Assembly (NCBI RefSeq): GCF_003443875.1
Contig: NZ_CP027482.1
Span: 1,550,001-1,614,000 of the forward strand
Source: Aeromicrobium sp. A1-2
Lineage (GTDB): Bacteria > Actinomycetota > Actinomycetes > Propionibacteriales > Nocardioidaceae
Length of the DNA stretch: 64,000 bases
Reading direction: 5' to 3'
The translations under genes were made by a program, and so were the position numbers. The notes beneath the pieces are model-generated. The model searched no databases, was not told where the DNA came from, and saw nothing but the letters and a program-made list of their open reading frames with translations. Of the stretch, positions 18,253 to 27,535 are shown piece by piece (within the stretch, counting starts at the first letter, position 1; each line of letters starts with the position of its first letter).

Positions 18253-18927
18253 ATGAGCAGCACGGCGACACGAAACGGGCGACTGCCCGCTCACGATTCA
18301 GCCCCGACCGCGTCTCCGATGGGGCCGCCTCCGAAACTGCGTCGGCGTCCGGCGATGGTGGCTGGCGCCGTCATTGCGATCTGTCTGGGCGCGCTCATCG
18401 GGGGTTGGGCCTGGACCACGACCACCAACACCCACGAGGTACTTGCAGCGCGTGCTGACATCGAGCGGGGCGCAGTCATCGAGGCCGACGATCTCGTCCG
18501 GGTCCGCATCAACACCGACCCTGCCTTGAAACCCGTGTCGGCCAGCTCCCTCGAATCCGTTGTGGGGCAGCGTGCCGCCGTCGACATCGCAGCCGGCTCG
18601 CTTCTGACGCCAAGCACGTACGCCGAAACCGTCCTGCCGAGCAGCGATATGTCCGTCGTTGGTGTCGCTCTCACCCCGGCGCAGGCTCCTGGCATGGATC
18701 TTCGGGCTGGGGATCGTGTCCGTGTTGTCGTTACCCCAGCAGAGGGAAGCGATGCTCCGGCGGGTGCTCCGCCGTTCAGTGAGGCCGAGGTAGTCGGTGC
18801 TCGGGTCTCTGATACGACCGGCGAACTGATTGTGGATCTCTTGGTCCCCCACGGGGAGGCGGCACAGCTCGCCTCTCGGGTGGCCACCGGGAACGTGGCG
18901 ATCGTCCTGGATTCCAGGGAGCGCTGA
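18253..18927 (+). CDS. CpaB-like Flp pilus assembly protein (SAF domain)
   Basis: 224 residues: a basic, proline-rich cytoplasmic N-terminus, one membrane helix (about 34-52), then an SAF domain (VLAARADIERGAVIEADDLVRVRI ...) and a beta-rich C-terminal domain, as in CpaB/RcpC. In Tad systems this protein sits outside the membrane and helps pilus assembly. It starts at ATG 18253 and is five bases ahead of the CpaE-like gene. Confidence 0.8.
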   Translation: MSSTATRNGRLPAHDSAPTASPMGPPPKLRRRPAMVAGAVIAICLGALIGGWAWTTTTNTHEVLAARADIERGAVIEADDLVRVRINTDPALKPVSASSLESVVGQRAAVDIAAGSLLTPSTYAETVLPSSDMSVVGVALTPAQAPGMDLRAGDRVRVVVTPAEGSDAPAGAPPFSEAEVVGARVSDTTGELIVDLLVPHGEAAQLASRVATGNVAIVLDSRER

Positions 18928-18932
18928 GGGTC

Positions 18933-19709
18933 ATGGCTGTCATCGCGCTCTGCTCAGCTTCTGGTTCACCTGGTGTCACGACGACGGCGCTCGGGTTCGC
19001 GTTGCTGTGGCCCCGGCCAGTTCTCTTGGTCGAGGCTGATCCGACCGGTGGCTCCGGGATCCTCGCCGGCTACTTTCGCGGAATTCGTGCCTATGACCAG
19101 GGCCTGATCGAGCTCGCTCTGTCGTTGACCGAGGTCGCTGACTTGTTGCCACGGATCGCTCAGCCCATCGGTACCTCCACTGCCGGCTTCATCGCGGGAC
19201 CACGCGCACATACCCAAGCAGCGGCGCTCCCCGGGCTCTGGTCTCCCCTGTCTGATGCGTTACATGAACTCGAGTCGACCGGTCAAGACGTCCTCGTGGA
19301 CTGCGGCCGCCTCGGTCTTGCCGGGTGGCCTGAACCGATTCTCGCCGAAGCGGATCTCGCGCTCCTGATGTCCCGCACACACTTGCCGTCAATCTCAGCT
19401 GCGAGGTCGTGGGCGGACACCGCCCAACGCGGTAGCCCAGCGTGGTCTCACCCCGGGGTGCTTCTCGTCCGCGAGAGCCAGCCCTATTCAGCGAAGGAAG
19501 TGGGCGGCGTGCTCAGCCTCCCGGTCCTCGGCGTACTTGCTGACGACTCCGACTCTGCTGCGGTCCTGCACCGGGGTAGGTCGATCCCGCCTGGTTTCGA
19601 TCGCAGCCCGTTGGTGCGCAGTCTTCAGGCCGCGATCTCGGCCATCCACGCGACAGTGTCCGCACATCGCAGCGAGCTCGCTTCGGAGGTGTACTCAGGT
19701 GTCCAGTGA
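18933..19709 (+). CDS. CpaE/MinD-like P-loop protein of the Tad cluster
   Basis: 258 residues of the MinD/ParA superfamily. A weakly conserved P-loop SASGSPGVTTTALG (about 8-21) and a Walker B-like DVLVDCGRLG are visible. Its place between CpaB and CpaF corresponds to CpaE/TadZ, which positions the pilus machine. The P-loop lacks the usual GKT lysine, so ATP hydrolysis is doubtful. It overlaps the CpaF start by 11 bases. Confidence 0.7.
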   Translation: MAVIALCSASGSPGVTTTALGFALLWPRPVLLVEADPTGGSGILAGYFRGIRAYDQGLIELALSLTEVADLLPRIAQPIGTSTAGFIAGPRAHTQAAALPGLWSPLSDALHELESTGQDVLVDCGRLGLAGWPEPILAEADLALLMSRTHLPSISAARSWADTAQRGSPAWSHPGVLLVRESQPYSAKEVGGVLSLPVLGVLADDSDSAAVLHRGRSIPPGFDRSPLVRSLQAAISAIHATVSAHRSELASEVYSGVQ

Positions 19710-21174
19710 CCATCTTGTGCGACCGACGAATGCCGACCCGCATCTCATCGATCTCCCACTCTTCACTCAACCGTTGCCGAACGGCACGGCGGACATCTCG
19801 TCGATGTCTTTTGAGTCGATCTCGACCTCGGCGCTCCCCCGACAGGAGGTCGACTGGACGTTGGTTGCCTCGCTTCGATCCTTGGCCTCCAAGCAGTTGA
19901 GCCAGGCGATGGCGGCAGCGACCGCGCGCCTGGACAAGACCGCGCAGTCGGAGTTGGGTCGGGCGATCGTACTGGATCTCATCGAGTCAGCCACGGCCGA
20001 ACGAGTCGACGCGGGCGCGGGGGCGTGGACGGCTGCGGAGCAGACGGCGCTCGCACAGGCAGTGTTCGATTCACTGTTCCGGCTGGGACGCCTCCAGCCG
20101 CTGGTCGATGACGACAGGGTCGAGAACATCATCATCGCCGGGCACGACAACGTGCATCTGGAGCTGACCGATGGCTCCCTCATCGACGGCCCTCCCGTCG
20201 CAGACTCCGACGCTGAACTCATCGACTTCCTCGTGTTCCTCGCCTCCCGCAGCGAGGTCAACGCCCGCGGCTTCTCCGAAGCACAACCCAGGCTCCATCT
20301 GCGCCTCGATGGCGGATCCCGGTTGGCTGCTGCCGCGTGGGTGACGCCACGGCCATCGGTGGTGATCCGTCGCCACCGGCTCATGCATGTCACGCTCGAT
20401 GATCTCGTCGAACGCGGGATGCTCTCGGCGCTCCTCGCTTCGTTCCTGCGTGCCGCTGTCCGGGCCCGCAAGTCCATTGTTGTCGCGGGGTGTCAGGGCG
20501 CCGGTAAGACGACTCTAGTCCGCGCCCTGTGCTGTGAGATCGATGAGCATGAGGCCATCGGCACTTTCGAGACCGAATACGAGCTTCATCTCGATCAGCT
20601 GGGACGTCACAAGATCGTGCATCCGTGGGAAGCCCGGCCGGGATCGGGTGAACGCGGTGCGGATGGCCGATTGGCTGGCGAGTTCACACTCGACGAGGCA
20701 CTCGTCGACTCCTTCCGCTTCAACCTGTCGCGTCAGATTGTCGGGGAGGTTCGCGGCCGGGAGATCTGGGCGATGATCAAGGCGATGGAGTCCGGCACCG
20801 GCTCCATCTCGACAACGCACGCCTCCGATGCCGTCGCCGCGATCCGCAAACTGGTGACCTGCGCGATGGAAGCCGGCGCCCACGTCACCCATGACTTGGC
20901 CGCCAGCAAGCTGGCCTCCACTATCGATCTGGTCGTCCAGCTCGATCTAACGACCGAGCGGATTCCAAGCGGGTTCCGACGCCAGCGCTCGGTCTGTGAG
21001 GTCATCGCGGTCGCTCCGGGTGAGCGCGAGACCGGGTATGCCACGACACACCTGTTCTCCCCTGATGCCGCTGGCAATGCCAGGGCGGATGTCTTGCCCG
21101 ACGAATACCGGGCACTTGCCTCGTTCGGGTTCGACCTCGGCGCGTTCCTCAGCGAGCAGCAGGTGTTGTCGTGA
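19699..21174 (+). CDS. CpaF/TadA-type secretion ATPase
   Basis: 491 residues of the type II/IV secretion ATPase family. An N-terminal domain ends in RLHLRLDGGSRL. Walker A GCQGAGKTT is near residue 263, then an Asp box and the His box THAS near 375. It would power Flp pilus polymerisation. The GTG at 19699 is chosen because GGAGGT lies eight bases upstream; the frame extends further but would cover the CpaE-like gene. GTGA overlap couples it to TadB. Confidence 0.9.
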   Translation: MSSDHLVRPTNADPHLIDLPLFTQPLPNGTADISSMSFESISTSALPRQEVDWTLVASLRSLASKQLSQAMAAATARLDKTAQSELGRAIVLDLIESATAERVDAGAGAWTAAEQTALAQAVFDSLFRLGRLQPLVDDDRVENIIIAGHDNVHLELTDGSLIDGPPVADSDAELIDFLVFLASRSEVNARGFSEAQPRLHLRLDGGSRLAAAAWVTPRPSVVIRRHRLMHVTLDDLVERGMLSALLASFLRAAVRARKSIVVAGCQGAGKTTLVRALCCEIDEHEAIGTFETEYELHLDQLGRHKIVHPWEARPGSGERGADGRLAGEFTLDEALVDSFRFNLSRQIVGEVRGREIWAMIKAMESGTGSISTTHASDAVAAIRKLVTCAMEAGAHVTHDLAASKLASTIDLVVQLDLTTERIPSGFRRQRSVCEVIAVAPGERETGYATTHLFSPDAAGNARADVLPDEYRALASFGFDLGAFLSEQQVLS

Positions 21175-22028
21175 TCGCGCTCGCGCCGGCAGCGGCAGGC
21201 GCACTCATCGTTGCGGGAGTCATAGGCCTGTTCCTCGGGCTGAAACCGTCTCCGCCTCCTCCGCCTCGCTCACGGCCGACCCGGTTGAAGCCCTTGAGCC
21301 AGCGGAGCAAGCGACTTGTGCTGGTGGGCGTGGTCGGTGGCGTAGTCGCCTGGCTCATCACGGGATGGGCCCTTGCGCTGCTCGCAATTCCGGCCGCTGT
21401 TGTCGGTGTCCCCGTCCTGCTGTCCAACTCTGGCGCCGAGGCGAGCATTGCCCGGCTGGAAGCAATGGAGGAATGGACTCGCTCGTTATCGGGCGTTCTG
21501 ACGGTTGGGATCGGGCTGGAGCAGGCGCTGGTGGCCACACAGCGTTCCACGCCGGCCGCCATCGAGCCTGAGGTTGGCCGTCTGGTTGCGCGCCTTCGGT
21601 CGCGTTGGGACACCGAGGACGCCGTACGCGCGTTCGCCGACGAACTCGATGACGCCACCGGGGATCTGGTCGCTGCCAACCTGATCCTTGCCGCGCGACG
21701 TCGTGGCGCCGGTCTCGCACACGTGTTGGAGAGCCTCGCGGACTCGGTGTCTGCCGACGTGCGCGCTCGTCGACAGATCGAGGCCGACCGGGCGAAACCT
21801 CGGGCGACCGCACGGTGGGTCACCATCATCAGCGTCGGCGTACTGGTCGTGCTCGCAATCTCGGGCACCTACGTCGAGCCGTACCGCAGCCCCTTGGGTC
21901 AGGTGATTCTCGTGACGCTGCTGACGGCGTACGTCGCCACCTTGGTTTGGATGAAGCGAATGGCGATCGGTAAGCCACTCGCACGATTCTTATCGCAGGC
22001 GCCACGTGCTGCTGGGGGTACGTCGTGA
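21171..22028 (+). CDS. TadB-like inner-membrane platform protein
   Basis: 285 residues with a proline-rich cytoplasmic loop, paired N-terminal hydrophobic helices, a T2SSF/GspF-like helical domain (about 95-215) and two C-terminal membrane helices. It starts with GTG overlapping the CpaF stop. TadB and TadC together form the platform that couples the ATPase to pilin assembly. Confidence 0.85.
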   Translation: MIALAPAAAGALIVAGVIGLFLGLKPSPPPPPRSRPTRLKPLSQRSKRLVLVGVVGGVVAWLITGWALALLAIPAAVVGVPVLLSNSGAEASIARLEAMEEWTRSLSGVLTVGIGLEQALVATQRSTPAAIEPEVGRLVARLRSRWDTEDAVRAFADELDDATGDLVAANLILAARRRGAGLAHVLESLADSVSADVRARRQIEADRAKPRATARWVTIISVGVLVVLAISGTYVEPYRSPLGQVILVTLLTAYVATLVWMKRMAIGKPLARFLSQAPRAAGGTS

Positions 22029-22936
22029 TCGCGGGATTGCCGTTGGCGATGGCGATGGCGGCGGGTGCTCTGGTGATGCTCGGCGGCGTGTTGCTGGTGG
22101 CCCGACTTCTGCCAGCCCAGGTCGACTTGGCCGACGCGCTGGTACGACTAACACCATCGCGACATCAGACCTCCGCAGAGGCAACTGATCGGGCCGCGAC
22201 CGGCAAGGAACGCCTTGGCGTGTGGGCGATCCGGGTGCTGCCGCCGGGCATGTGGGTGCGTACGCCGGTGCGTGAACTGGCGCTGCTGCGCATCTCGCTC
22301 GCGAAGTTCTATGGCGACAAACTCACCTTCGCTGTCATCGGGCTTGTTTCTCCGTCGTTGCTCGCGGTGTTCTTCGAGGTCCTGGGCATCGGGTTCCCGT
22401 TGGTCGTACCGGCCTTTGCCTCGGTGGCGCTGGCCGTCGTCATGTTCTTCATGCCCAACTACAACGCAGTCGATGAGGCGAAGAAGGCGCGGGTGGAGTT
22501 CGCCCGGGCACTGGGTGCCTACATCGACCTCGTCGCGCTGGAGCGCAACAACGGTTCCGGCGTACGGCAAGCGATGGAAGCAGCAGCCGACGTCGGAGAC
22601 TCCTGGGTGTTCCAGCGGCTCAGCGAGGAACTCGGCCGCTCCAGATGGTCCGGCCTGCCGCCGTGGGATGCGCTGCACGCGCTCGCCGAGGAACTCGGAC
22701 TCCCCGAGCTCGACGACTTCGCCGACATCATGCGCCTATCCGGAGAAGAAGGTGCTGCGGTCTACACCAACCTGCGTGCGAGATCAGCGGCCATGCGGAC
22801 CGCGATGCTCAACGCCGAGGTCGCACAAGCCAACGCGGTTGGCGAGCGCATGACCATTCCAGGGTCCCTGCTGGGAGTGATCTTCATGGCGCTGCTGGTC
22901 GCGCCGTCGCTGCTGCGGATGTTCAGCGGCACCTGA
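22025..22936 (+). CDS. TadC-like inner-membrane platform protein
   Basis: 303 residues, second T2SSF-type protein, with membrane helices near the N-terminus, around 95-145 and at the C-terminus. The cytoplasmic domain contains FARALGAYIDLVALERNNGSG, typical of TadC. GTGA overlap with TadB. Partner of the preceding gene in the same complex. Confidence 0.85.
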   Translation: MIAGLPLAMAMAAGALVMLGGVLLVARLLPAQVDLADALVRLTPSRHQTSAEATDRAATGKERLGVWAIRVLPPGMWVRTPVRELALLRISLAKFYGDKLTFAVIGLVSPSLLAVFFEVLGIGFPLVVPAFASVALAVVMFFMPNYNAVDEAKKARVEFARALGAYIDLVALERNNGSGVRQAMEAAADVGDSWVFQRLSEELGRSRWSGLPPWDALHALAEELGLPELDDFADIMRLSGEEGAAVYTNLRARSAAMRTAMLNAEVAQANAVGERMTIPGSLLGVIFMALLVAPSLLRMFSGT

Positions 22937-22959
22937 ATAGCGAAGGAAGGAAGGAGACG

Positions 22960-23145
22960 ATGAGGAAATTGTTCGCGGTGGTGATGGTGTGGGCGTTCTC
23001 GTGGAGCGACCCACCCCGACGTGACGAGCGCGGCTCGGTGACAACCGAGCACGTGCTGTGGGCGGTGGCGGTGATCGCCATCGTCGGCATCGTGGTTGCG
23101 GCGGTGAAGACCTATGTCGAGATCCAAGCCGGGAAAATCAACTGA
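22960..23145 (+). CDS. Flp-type pilin (61 aa)
   Basis: A small prepilin: a charged leader ending ERG, then SVTTEHVLWAVAVIAIVGIVVAA, so cleavage after Gly leaves a mature protein with Glu at position 5, as in type IVb Flp pilins. The ATG at 22960 has AAGGAG four bases upstream, the strongest ribosome site in the cluster, which suits an abundant structural subunit. No prepilin peptidase gene is seen in the ICE, so the host enzyme must process it. Confidence 0.75.
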   Translation: MRKLFAVVMVWAFSWSDPPRRDERGSVTTEHVLWAVAVIAIVGIVVAAVKTYVEIQAGKIN

Positions 23146-23524
23146 CCGCCGGCGACGGGATCAGCGAGGCTCGGTCTCCATCGAGCTGGTGATCTTGTTG
23201 CCGGCACTCTTCGCGGTTCTCTTCGTCGGAATGCAGGCCGCGCTCTTTTACCACGCCCGGACCGTGGCTATCGCTGCTGCACAAGAGGGCGCCCGTGCCG
23301 CTGGAGCCGAGGGCGGCAGCGAGTCACGTGGCGTCAACGCGGCCGAGGACTTCATCGCCGACGTTGGCGACGACGTACTGCAAGGACCCACCGCGGCCGC
23401 AGCACGAACGGCGACGACGGCAACCGTGGTGATTGAGGCACGAAGCCTGAGCGTGATTCCCGGCTGGAATCCCACCATCCGCCAAAGCGCCACTGTCCCC
23501 ATCGAACGGCTCACGACACCGTGA
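23114..23524 (+). CDS. TadE-like pseudopilin
   Basis: 136 residues. RRDQRGSVSIELVILLPALFAVLF is the TadE signature: a processed leader then a Glu-containing hydrophobic helix. The rest is a short periplasmic-type domain. It overlaps the pilin gene by 32 bases and begins after GGTGAAGA. Minor pseudopilin of the Tad pilus. Confidence 0.75.
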   Translation: MSRSKPGKSTDRRRRDQRGSVSIELVILLPALFAVLFVGMQAALFYHARTVAIAAAQEGARAAGAEGGSESRGVNAAEDFIADVGDDVLQGPTAAAARTATTATVVIEARSLSVIPGWNPTIRQSATVPIERLTTP

Positions 23525-23952
23525 ACAATCGGCGAGGTGAACGCGGCTCTGCCTCGATCGAGGCAGCGATCGCCATACCGGCGTTCGGGCTGTTGGTGGG
23601 ACTCATCATCTTCGGCGGACGGACCGCCATCACCCAACAGTCGGTCGAATCCGCGGCCTCTGATTTAGCCCGCTCGGCCTCAATTCTGCGCACTGACGCG
23701 GAGGCCAGGTCAGCAGCGCAGAAGGCAGCGTCGACCAGTTTGAACAACCAGGGGGTCAACTGTCTCCGCGTCGATGTCGCCGTCGACACCGAACAGTTCA
23801 GCCGCAGCGTCGGTGAACAGGCCCAGGTGGAGGTGACGGTGTCGTGCCTCCTTGACCTCTCGGACCTGTCAGTGCCCGGCGTACCCGGCACTCGCACGAT
23901 TTCGGCGACCATGACCAGCCCCCTCGATACATGGCGGGAGCGATCTCGATGA
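23521..23952 (+). CDS. Second TadE-like pseudopilin
   Basis: 143 residues starting GTG in a GTGA overlap. GERGSASIEAAIAIPAFGLLVGLIIF again gives a prepilin-type leader and helix. The tail has two Cys (NCLRVD, SCLLD) that could pair outside the cell. Confidence 0.72.
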   Translation: MNNRRGERGSASIEAAIAIPAFGLLVGLIIFGGRTAITQQSVESAASDLARSASILRTDAEARSAAQKAASTSLNNQGVNCLRVDVAVDTEQFSRSVGEQAQVEVTVSCLLDLSDLSVPGVPGTRTISATMTSPLDTWRERSR

Positions 23953-24377
23953 CGCAACAAGGCATGCGTGATGAGCGGGGGTCGATCAGCATCTGGGTGA
24001 TCACCGCAACGCTGGCGATGATGATCCTCGTCGGGCTTGCCGTGGACCTTGGCGGCCAGGTTCACGCCCAACAGCGCGCACACGACGTCGCTGCTCAGGC
24101 CGCGCGCACGGGCGGCCAACAGGTCCAAGCCGCGCCCGCCGTCGAAGGCCGCTACGTCGCGCTCGATACCGCCGCAGCGCGACAAACAGCCGAGGAGTAT
24201 CTCGCTGCCGCCGGCGTTGAGGGCACCATCACCGTGACCGGCGGAAGCACCCTCACCGTCAACGTGACGGACATCTACGAGCCGACGTTCCTGTCGCTCA
24301 TCGGCGTTGGAGATCTCAAGGTCACCGGCGACGCGTCGGCGCGGCTGATCAGAACTACCGGAGGAGTCGAGCGATGA
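23949..24377 (+). CDS. TadG-like pilus-associated protein
   Basis: 142 residues starting ATG in an ATGA overlap. DERGSISIWVITATLAMMILVGLAVDLGGQV matches the N-terminus of TadG/'helicase-secretion neighbourhood TadE-like' proteins, with the conserved Asp after the helix. It is short, lacking the von Willebrand-type domain of long TadG. Confidence 0.7.
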   Translation: MTQQGMRDERGSISIWVITATLAMMILVGLAVDLGGQVHAQQRAHDVAAQAARTGGQQVQAAPAVEGRYVALDTAAARQTAEEYLAAAGVEGTITVTGGSTLTVNVTDIYEPTFLSLIGVGDLKVTGDASARLIRTTGGVER

Positions 24378-25360
24378 CCCGAATCAATCCCCGTATTCGC
24401 GGTCTTGCCGCTGTCGCACTCATCCTCGTCGTGCTGATCGGCACTCCCCCGCTGCTGATCTTCATCGGCGCCACACCGTGGAACGTCGATTGGTCCCAAC
24501 TGCGGATGCTGCTACTCAGCCCCGATGACGGAACAGTCGCCCTGATCATCATCGGGATCGTCGCGTGGATGGCGTGGGCCGTGATGGCGTTCTGCTTGAT
24601 CAGCGAGGTCATCGCCGCCGCCCGTGGGATCCGTACGCCGCGACTACCCCTCATCGGGTCTGGTCAGCACCTCGCAGCCCAACTCGTGGCCACGGCCGCT
24701 CTCCTGTTCACGGTGGCACAGCCTCTCGCAATCACCTTTACTGCGATGCCGGCACATGCCCAGGATCAGACGCCGCACGATGTTCGGCCCGCGCAGGCGC
24801 CGGTCGAACATGTTGTGCCGTCTGCCGAGCCACCGCAGACCGGTGCCACTGCTCGGGTCGAGCCAGCCCCAGTCTCCTACACGACCCGGCCTCACGACAG
24901 CCTCTGGAAGATCGCCGAAACCCAACTCGGAGACGGCGCACGCTTCACCGAGATCGTCGCCCTCAACCCAGGCCAGTTCCCGAACGGACCCGAGTTCCTC
25001 ACGACCGGAGTCGTGCTTCAACTGCCAGCAACTGCGACTGATCCCGACGACCGCACACTTGCCGCTGACGATGTGCCGTACGTCGTCGAGGATGGGGACA
25101 CCCTGTGGGACATCGCCGACGAAGAGCTCGGCGACCCGACTCGGTACGACGAGATCTTCGACGCCTCCCGCAACACGACTCAGCCAGACGGTCAGCGACT
25201 CACGGACCCCGACCTGATCCGGCCCGGCTGGGAATTGAACATCCCCGACGATGCGCCGCCGCCGGAGGCGGCACCCAAGCGGGAGGAAGTGCCGCCGCCT
25301 GTCGCTGAAGAACCCACCGAGGTCGCCCCGCCACGGTCGAGCCAGCGCCTCCGGAAGTGA
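24374..25360 (+). CDS. Membrane protein with two LysM repeats
   Basis: 328 residues: three hydrophobic segments in the first 135 residues, then two LysM domains. The first begins near SYTTRPHDSLWKIAETQLGDG (about 175), the second near YVVEDGDTLWDIADEELGDP (about 235). A proline-rich tail follows. LysM binds peptidoglycan, so it may anchor or gate the pilus at the wall. ATGA overlap upstream and GTGA overlap downstream show strict coupling. Confidence 0.8.
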   Translation: MTRINPRIRGLAAVALILVVLIGTPPLLIFIGATPWNVDWSQLRMLLLSPDDGTVALIIIGIVAWMAWAVMAFCLISEVIAAARGIRTPRLPLIGSGQHLAAQLVATAALLFTVAQPLAITFTAMPAHAQDQTPHDVRPAQAPVEHVVPSAEPPQTGATARVEPAPVSYTTRPHDSLWKIAETQLGDGARFTEIVALNPGQFPNGPEFLTTGVVLQLPATATDPDDRTLAADDVPYVVEDGDTLWDIADEELGDPTRYDEIFDASRNTTQPDGQRLTDPDLIRPGWELNIPDDAPPPEAAPKREEVPPPVAEEPTEVAPPRSSQRLRK

Positions 25361-27453
25361 GCGCAGCACCGCAGCATGATTCCGCCGACAGTCTCGCCTC
25401 TGACACCACTGATGCACCGACGAGCGAAGCTCCTGGCTGGCTACTGCCCGGGCTCGCCGGCGCTGGATCCGTGCTGGCAGGCTCCCTGTTCCTCGTCCTG
25501 CGGGGACATCGACGCCGACAACTGCGCTACCGGTACCCCGGCGAAGTCCTCGAAGCATCGCCAGCTGAGTTGGTCGACGTCGAGAAGTCCGCACGCCATG
25601 CAGAGGCTGTCACGGTGCCACGACTCGAAGATCTCGATCAGCTACTGCGCCATCTCGCCGAAGGCTTGGAATTGACCGGACAACCACTGCCCCGGATCCA
25701 GACCGTCGAAATGGCAAACGACCAAGTGACCCTCCACCTCGCCGAAGATGTGCCGGCTCCACCCGGCTGGACGGAGGACGACAAGTCATGGTCGTTCACC
25801 ATCGAACAGCGTCTCCCCGATTCCGATAGATCAGCTCCCTTTCCGCTGCTCTGCGCAGTCGGGCAGACCTGGTCTGGGCACCTCCTTCTGGCCAACCTTG
25901 AAGAGCTTGGCTGCGTGAGACTCACCGGTGACGACAGGGCTGCGAACGCCCTCGCTCGATCGATCACCGCTGAGCTGACCCTCAGCCCTTGGTCTGTGCT
26001 GGCAGACATCGACACAATCGGAATCGCTGAAGAACTGGCCGACCTCGACCCCGTGCGGCTTCACCACCACACCAGCGACGAGACCGTCTTCCTTAATCAA
26101 CTAACCGAGGAACTGGCACAACTTGGTGACCGCGAACCCGAGACCTTCCACGCAGTCATCACGATCTCAGCGATGGACACGGGCGAATTCGCGCTGTCCA
26201 TCGCTAACCATCACGACTGCGTGGGAGCCGCTCTCGTCATCGCCGGCGGCCGCGAGCATGAGCGCGACGTCGTCTTCAGTCTCACTGACGACGGCCGGCT
26301 GCAGATCCCTACCCTCGACCTGGATCTCTTGCCTGCAGGACTCACGGCTGAGGAAGCCACCGCCACTGCTGCACTCGTGTCGGCCACCAGAGATGCCGTG
26401 ACCGTTCCAGTTCCGCGCAACCATGCGTCGGAGCCCGCGTGGCGTGCGGCGACAGACCGTTCAGGTGCCCTGACGATGGCGTACGCCGATGCCTTGTCAG
26501 CCCCCTGCACCACCGTGGCTACCGAAAACCCACCGTCCGCAACGCCTGCGGATGCCGCCGCGGGCGTCGGCGAGCCCGACCTCAGCGAGACATCACAAGA
26601 CGAGGCCGCACCTGAACCCTTGGATCCCCAGCTAGATGCGGACCTGAAGGCATGGTTTGACGACGACTGCCGCCTCCCGCGGCTTCATCTTCTCGGCCCT
26701 GTCCGTGCTCAGGCACATGGCAACCCTGCAGCCGTCTCACGCCGCAAGCCGCATTACGTCGAGTTGCTCGCGTACCTCTCACTCCACCCCGAGGGCGTCA
26801 CAACCAAGCAGATCATCGAAGCCTTCTCGATTCGCAAGGAGCGGGTCCGCAACGACATCGTCATCGTCCGCAAGTGGCTCGGGTTCAATGAGCGCACAGG
26901 GCACCCGCACCTTCCTCCTGCTGCACAGTCGCGAGCGGCCAGCGAGTCGGGAGTCTGGACTTACCAAGTCGACGACGTACTCGTCGACGCAGACCTTTTC
27001 CGACGGCTGCGCGCCCGTGGGCAGACCCGCGGCGAACAAGGGCAAGACGACTTCGACACCGCCCTGCGACTCGTGAAGGGCGCGCCCTTCTCAGACCTTC
27101 GAGAGAACGGGTGGAGTTGGCTCCTTGACGCCGACTCCCGAGACGACGAGATCCTCGCCTGCGCCATCGTCGATATAGCCCACGACGTCGTCACCGCAGC
27201 ACTCGCCGACGACGACCTCGACCGGGCCTTCAGAGCCGTCGAGATCGCCCGAACCGCCGCGCCGTACGACGAAATCGCACGCGTCGACCTCGCCGCAGTT
27301 CTCGTTGCTCAGGGCCACGAAGAGGCAGCACGAGAATTCCTCATGGACGCGGTCCACAACCGGTCGGATGACCACATGGGACCAATCGACCTCCCATCGC
27401 ATACAGCCAACCGCCTCACTCGAATCGCGAAGGAGCAGCGAACCCACCGATGA
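25357..27453 (+). CDS. Membrane-anchored BTAD-domain regulator-like protein
   Basis: 698 residues. One membrane helix near the N-terminus (GWLLPGLAGAGSVLAGSLFLVL, about 27-48) precedes a long middle region. The C-terminal 270 residues resemble SARP/BTAD regulators: a winged-helix part (PHYVELLAYLSLHPEGVTTKQIIEAF) then a TPR-like bacterial transcriptional activator domain (ARTAAPYDEIARVDLAAVLVAQG). LysM and BTAD partners like this are common next to Tad genes in actinobacteria. Whether it binds DNA while tethered, or serves as a scaffold, is unknown. Confidence 0.75.
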   Translation: MSAAPQHDSADSLASDTTDAPTSEAPGWLLPGLAGAGSVLAGSLFLVLRGHRRRQLRYRYPGEVLEASPAELVDVEKSARHAEAVTVPRLEDLDQLLRHLAEGLELTGQPLPRIQTVEMANDQVTLHLAEDVPAPPGWTEDDKSWSFTIEQRLPDSDRSAPFPLLCAVGQTWSGHLLLANLEELGCVRLTGDDRAANALARSITAELTLSPWSVLADIDTIGIAEELADLDPVRLHHHTSDETVFLNQLTEELAQLGDREPETFHAVITISAMDTGEFALSIANHHDCVGAALVIAGGREHERDVVFSLTDDGRLQIPTLDLDLLPAGLTAEEATATAALVSATRDAVTVPVPRNHASEPAWRAATDRSGALTMAYADALSAPCTTVATENPPSATPADAAAGVGEPDLSETSQDEAAPEPLDPQLDADLKAWFDDDCRLPRLHLLGPVRAQAHGNPAAVSRRKPHYVELLAYLSLHPEGVTTKQIIEAFSIRKERVRNDIVIVRKWLGFNERTGHPHLPPAAQSRAASESGVWTYQVDDVLVDADLFRRLRARGQTRGEQGQDDFDTALRLVKGAPFSDLRENGWSWLLDADSRDDEILACAIVDIAHDVVTAALADDDLDRAFRAVEIARTAAPYDEIARVDLAAVLVAQGHEEAAREFLMDAVHNRSDDHMGPIDLPSHTANRLTRIAKEQRTHR

Positions 27454-27535
27454 GCCGTGACCGTCTTCGCGGAAACTTCCGCCGTCTTGATGCGGTTCGT
27501 CTCCAACTGTCGGGGCCTTACGACAAGATTGTGGC

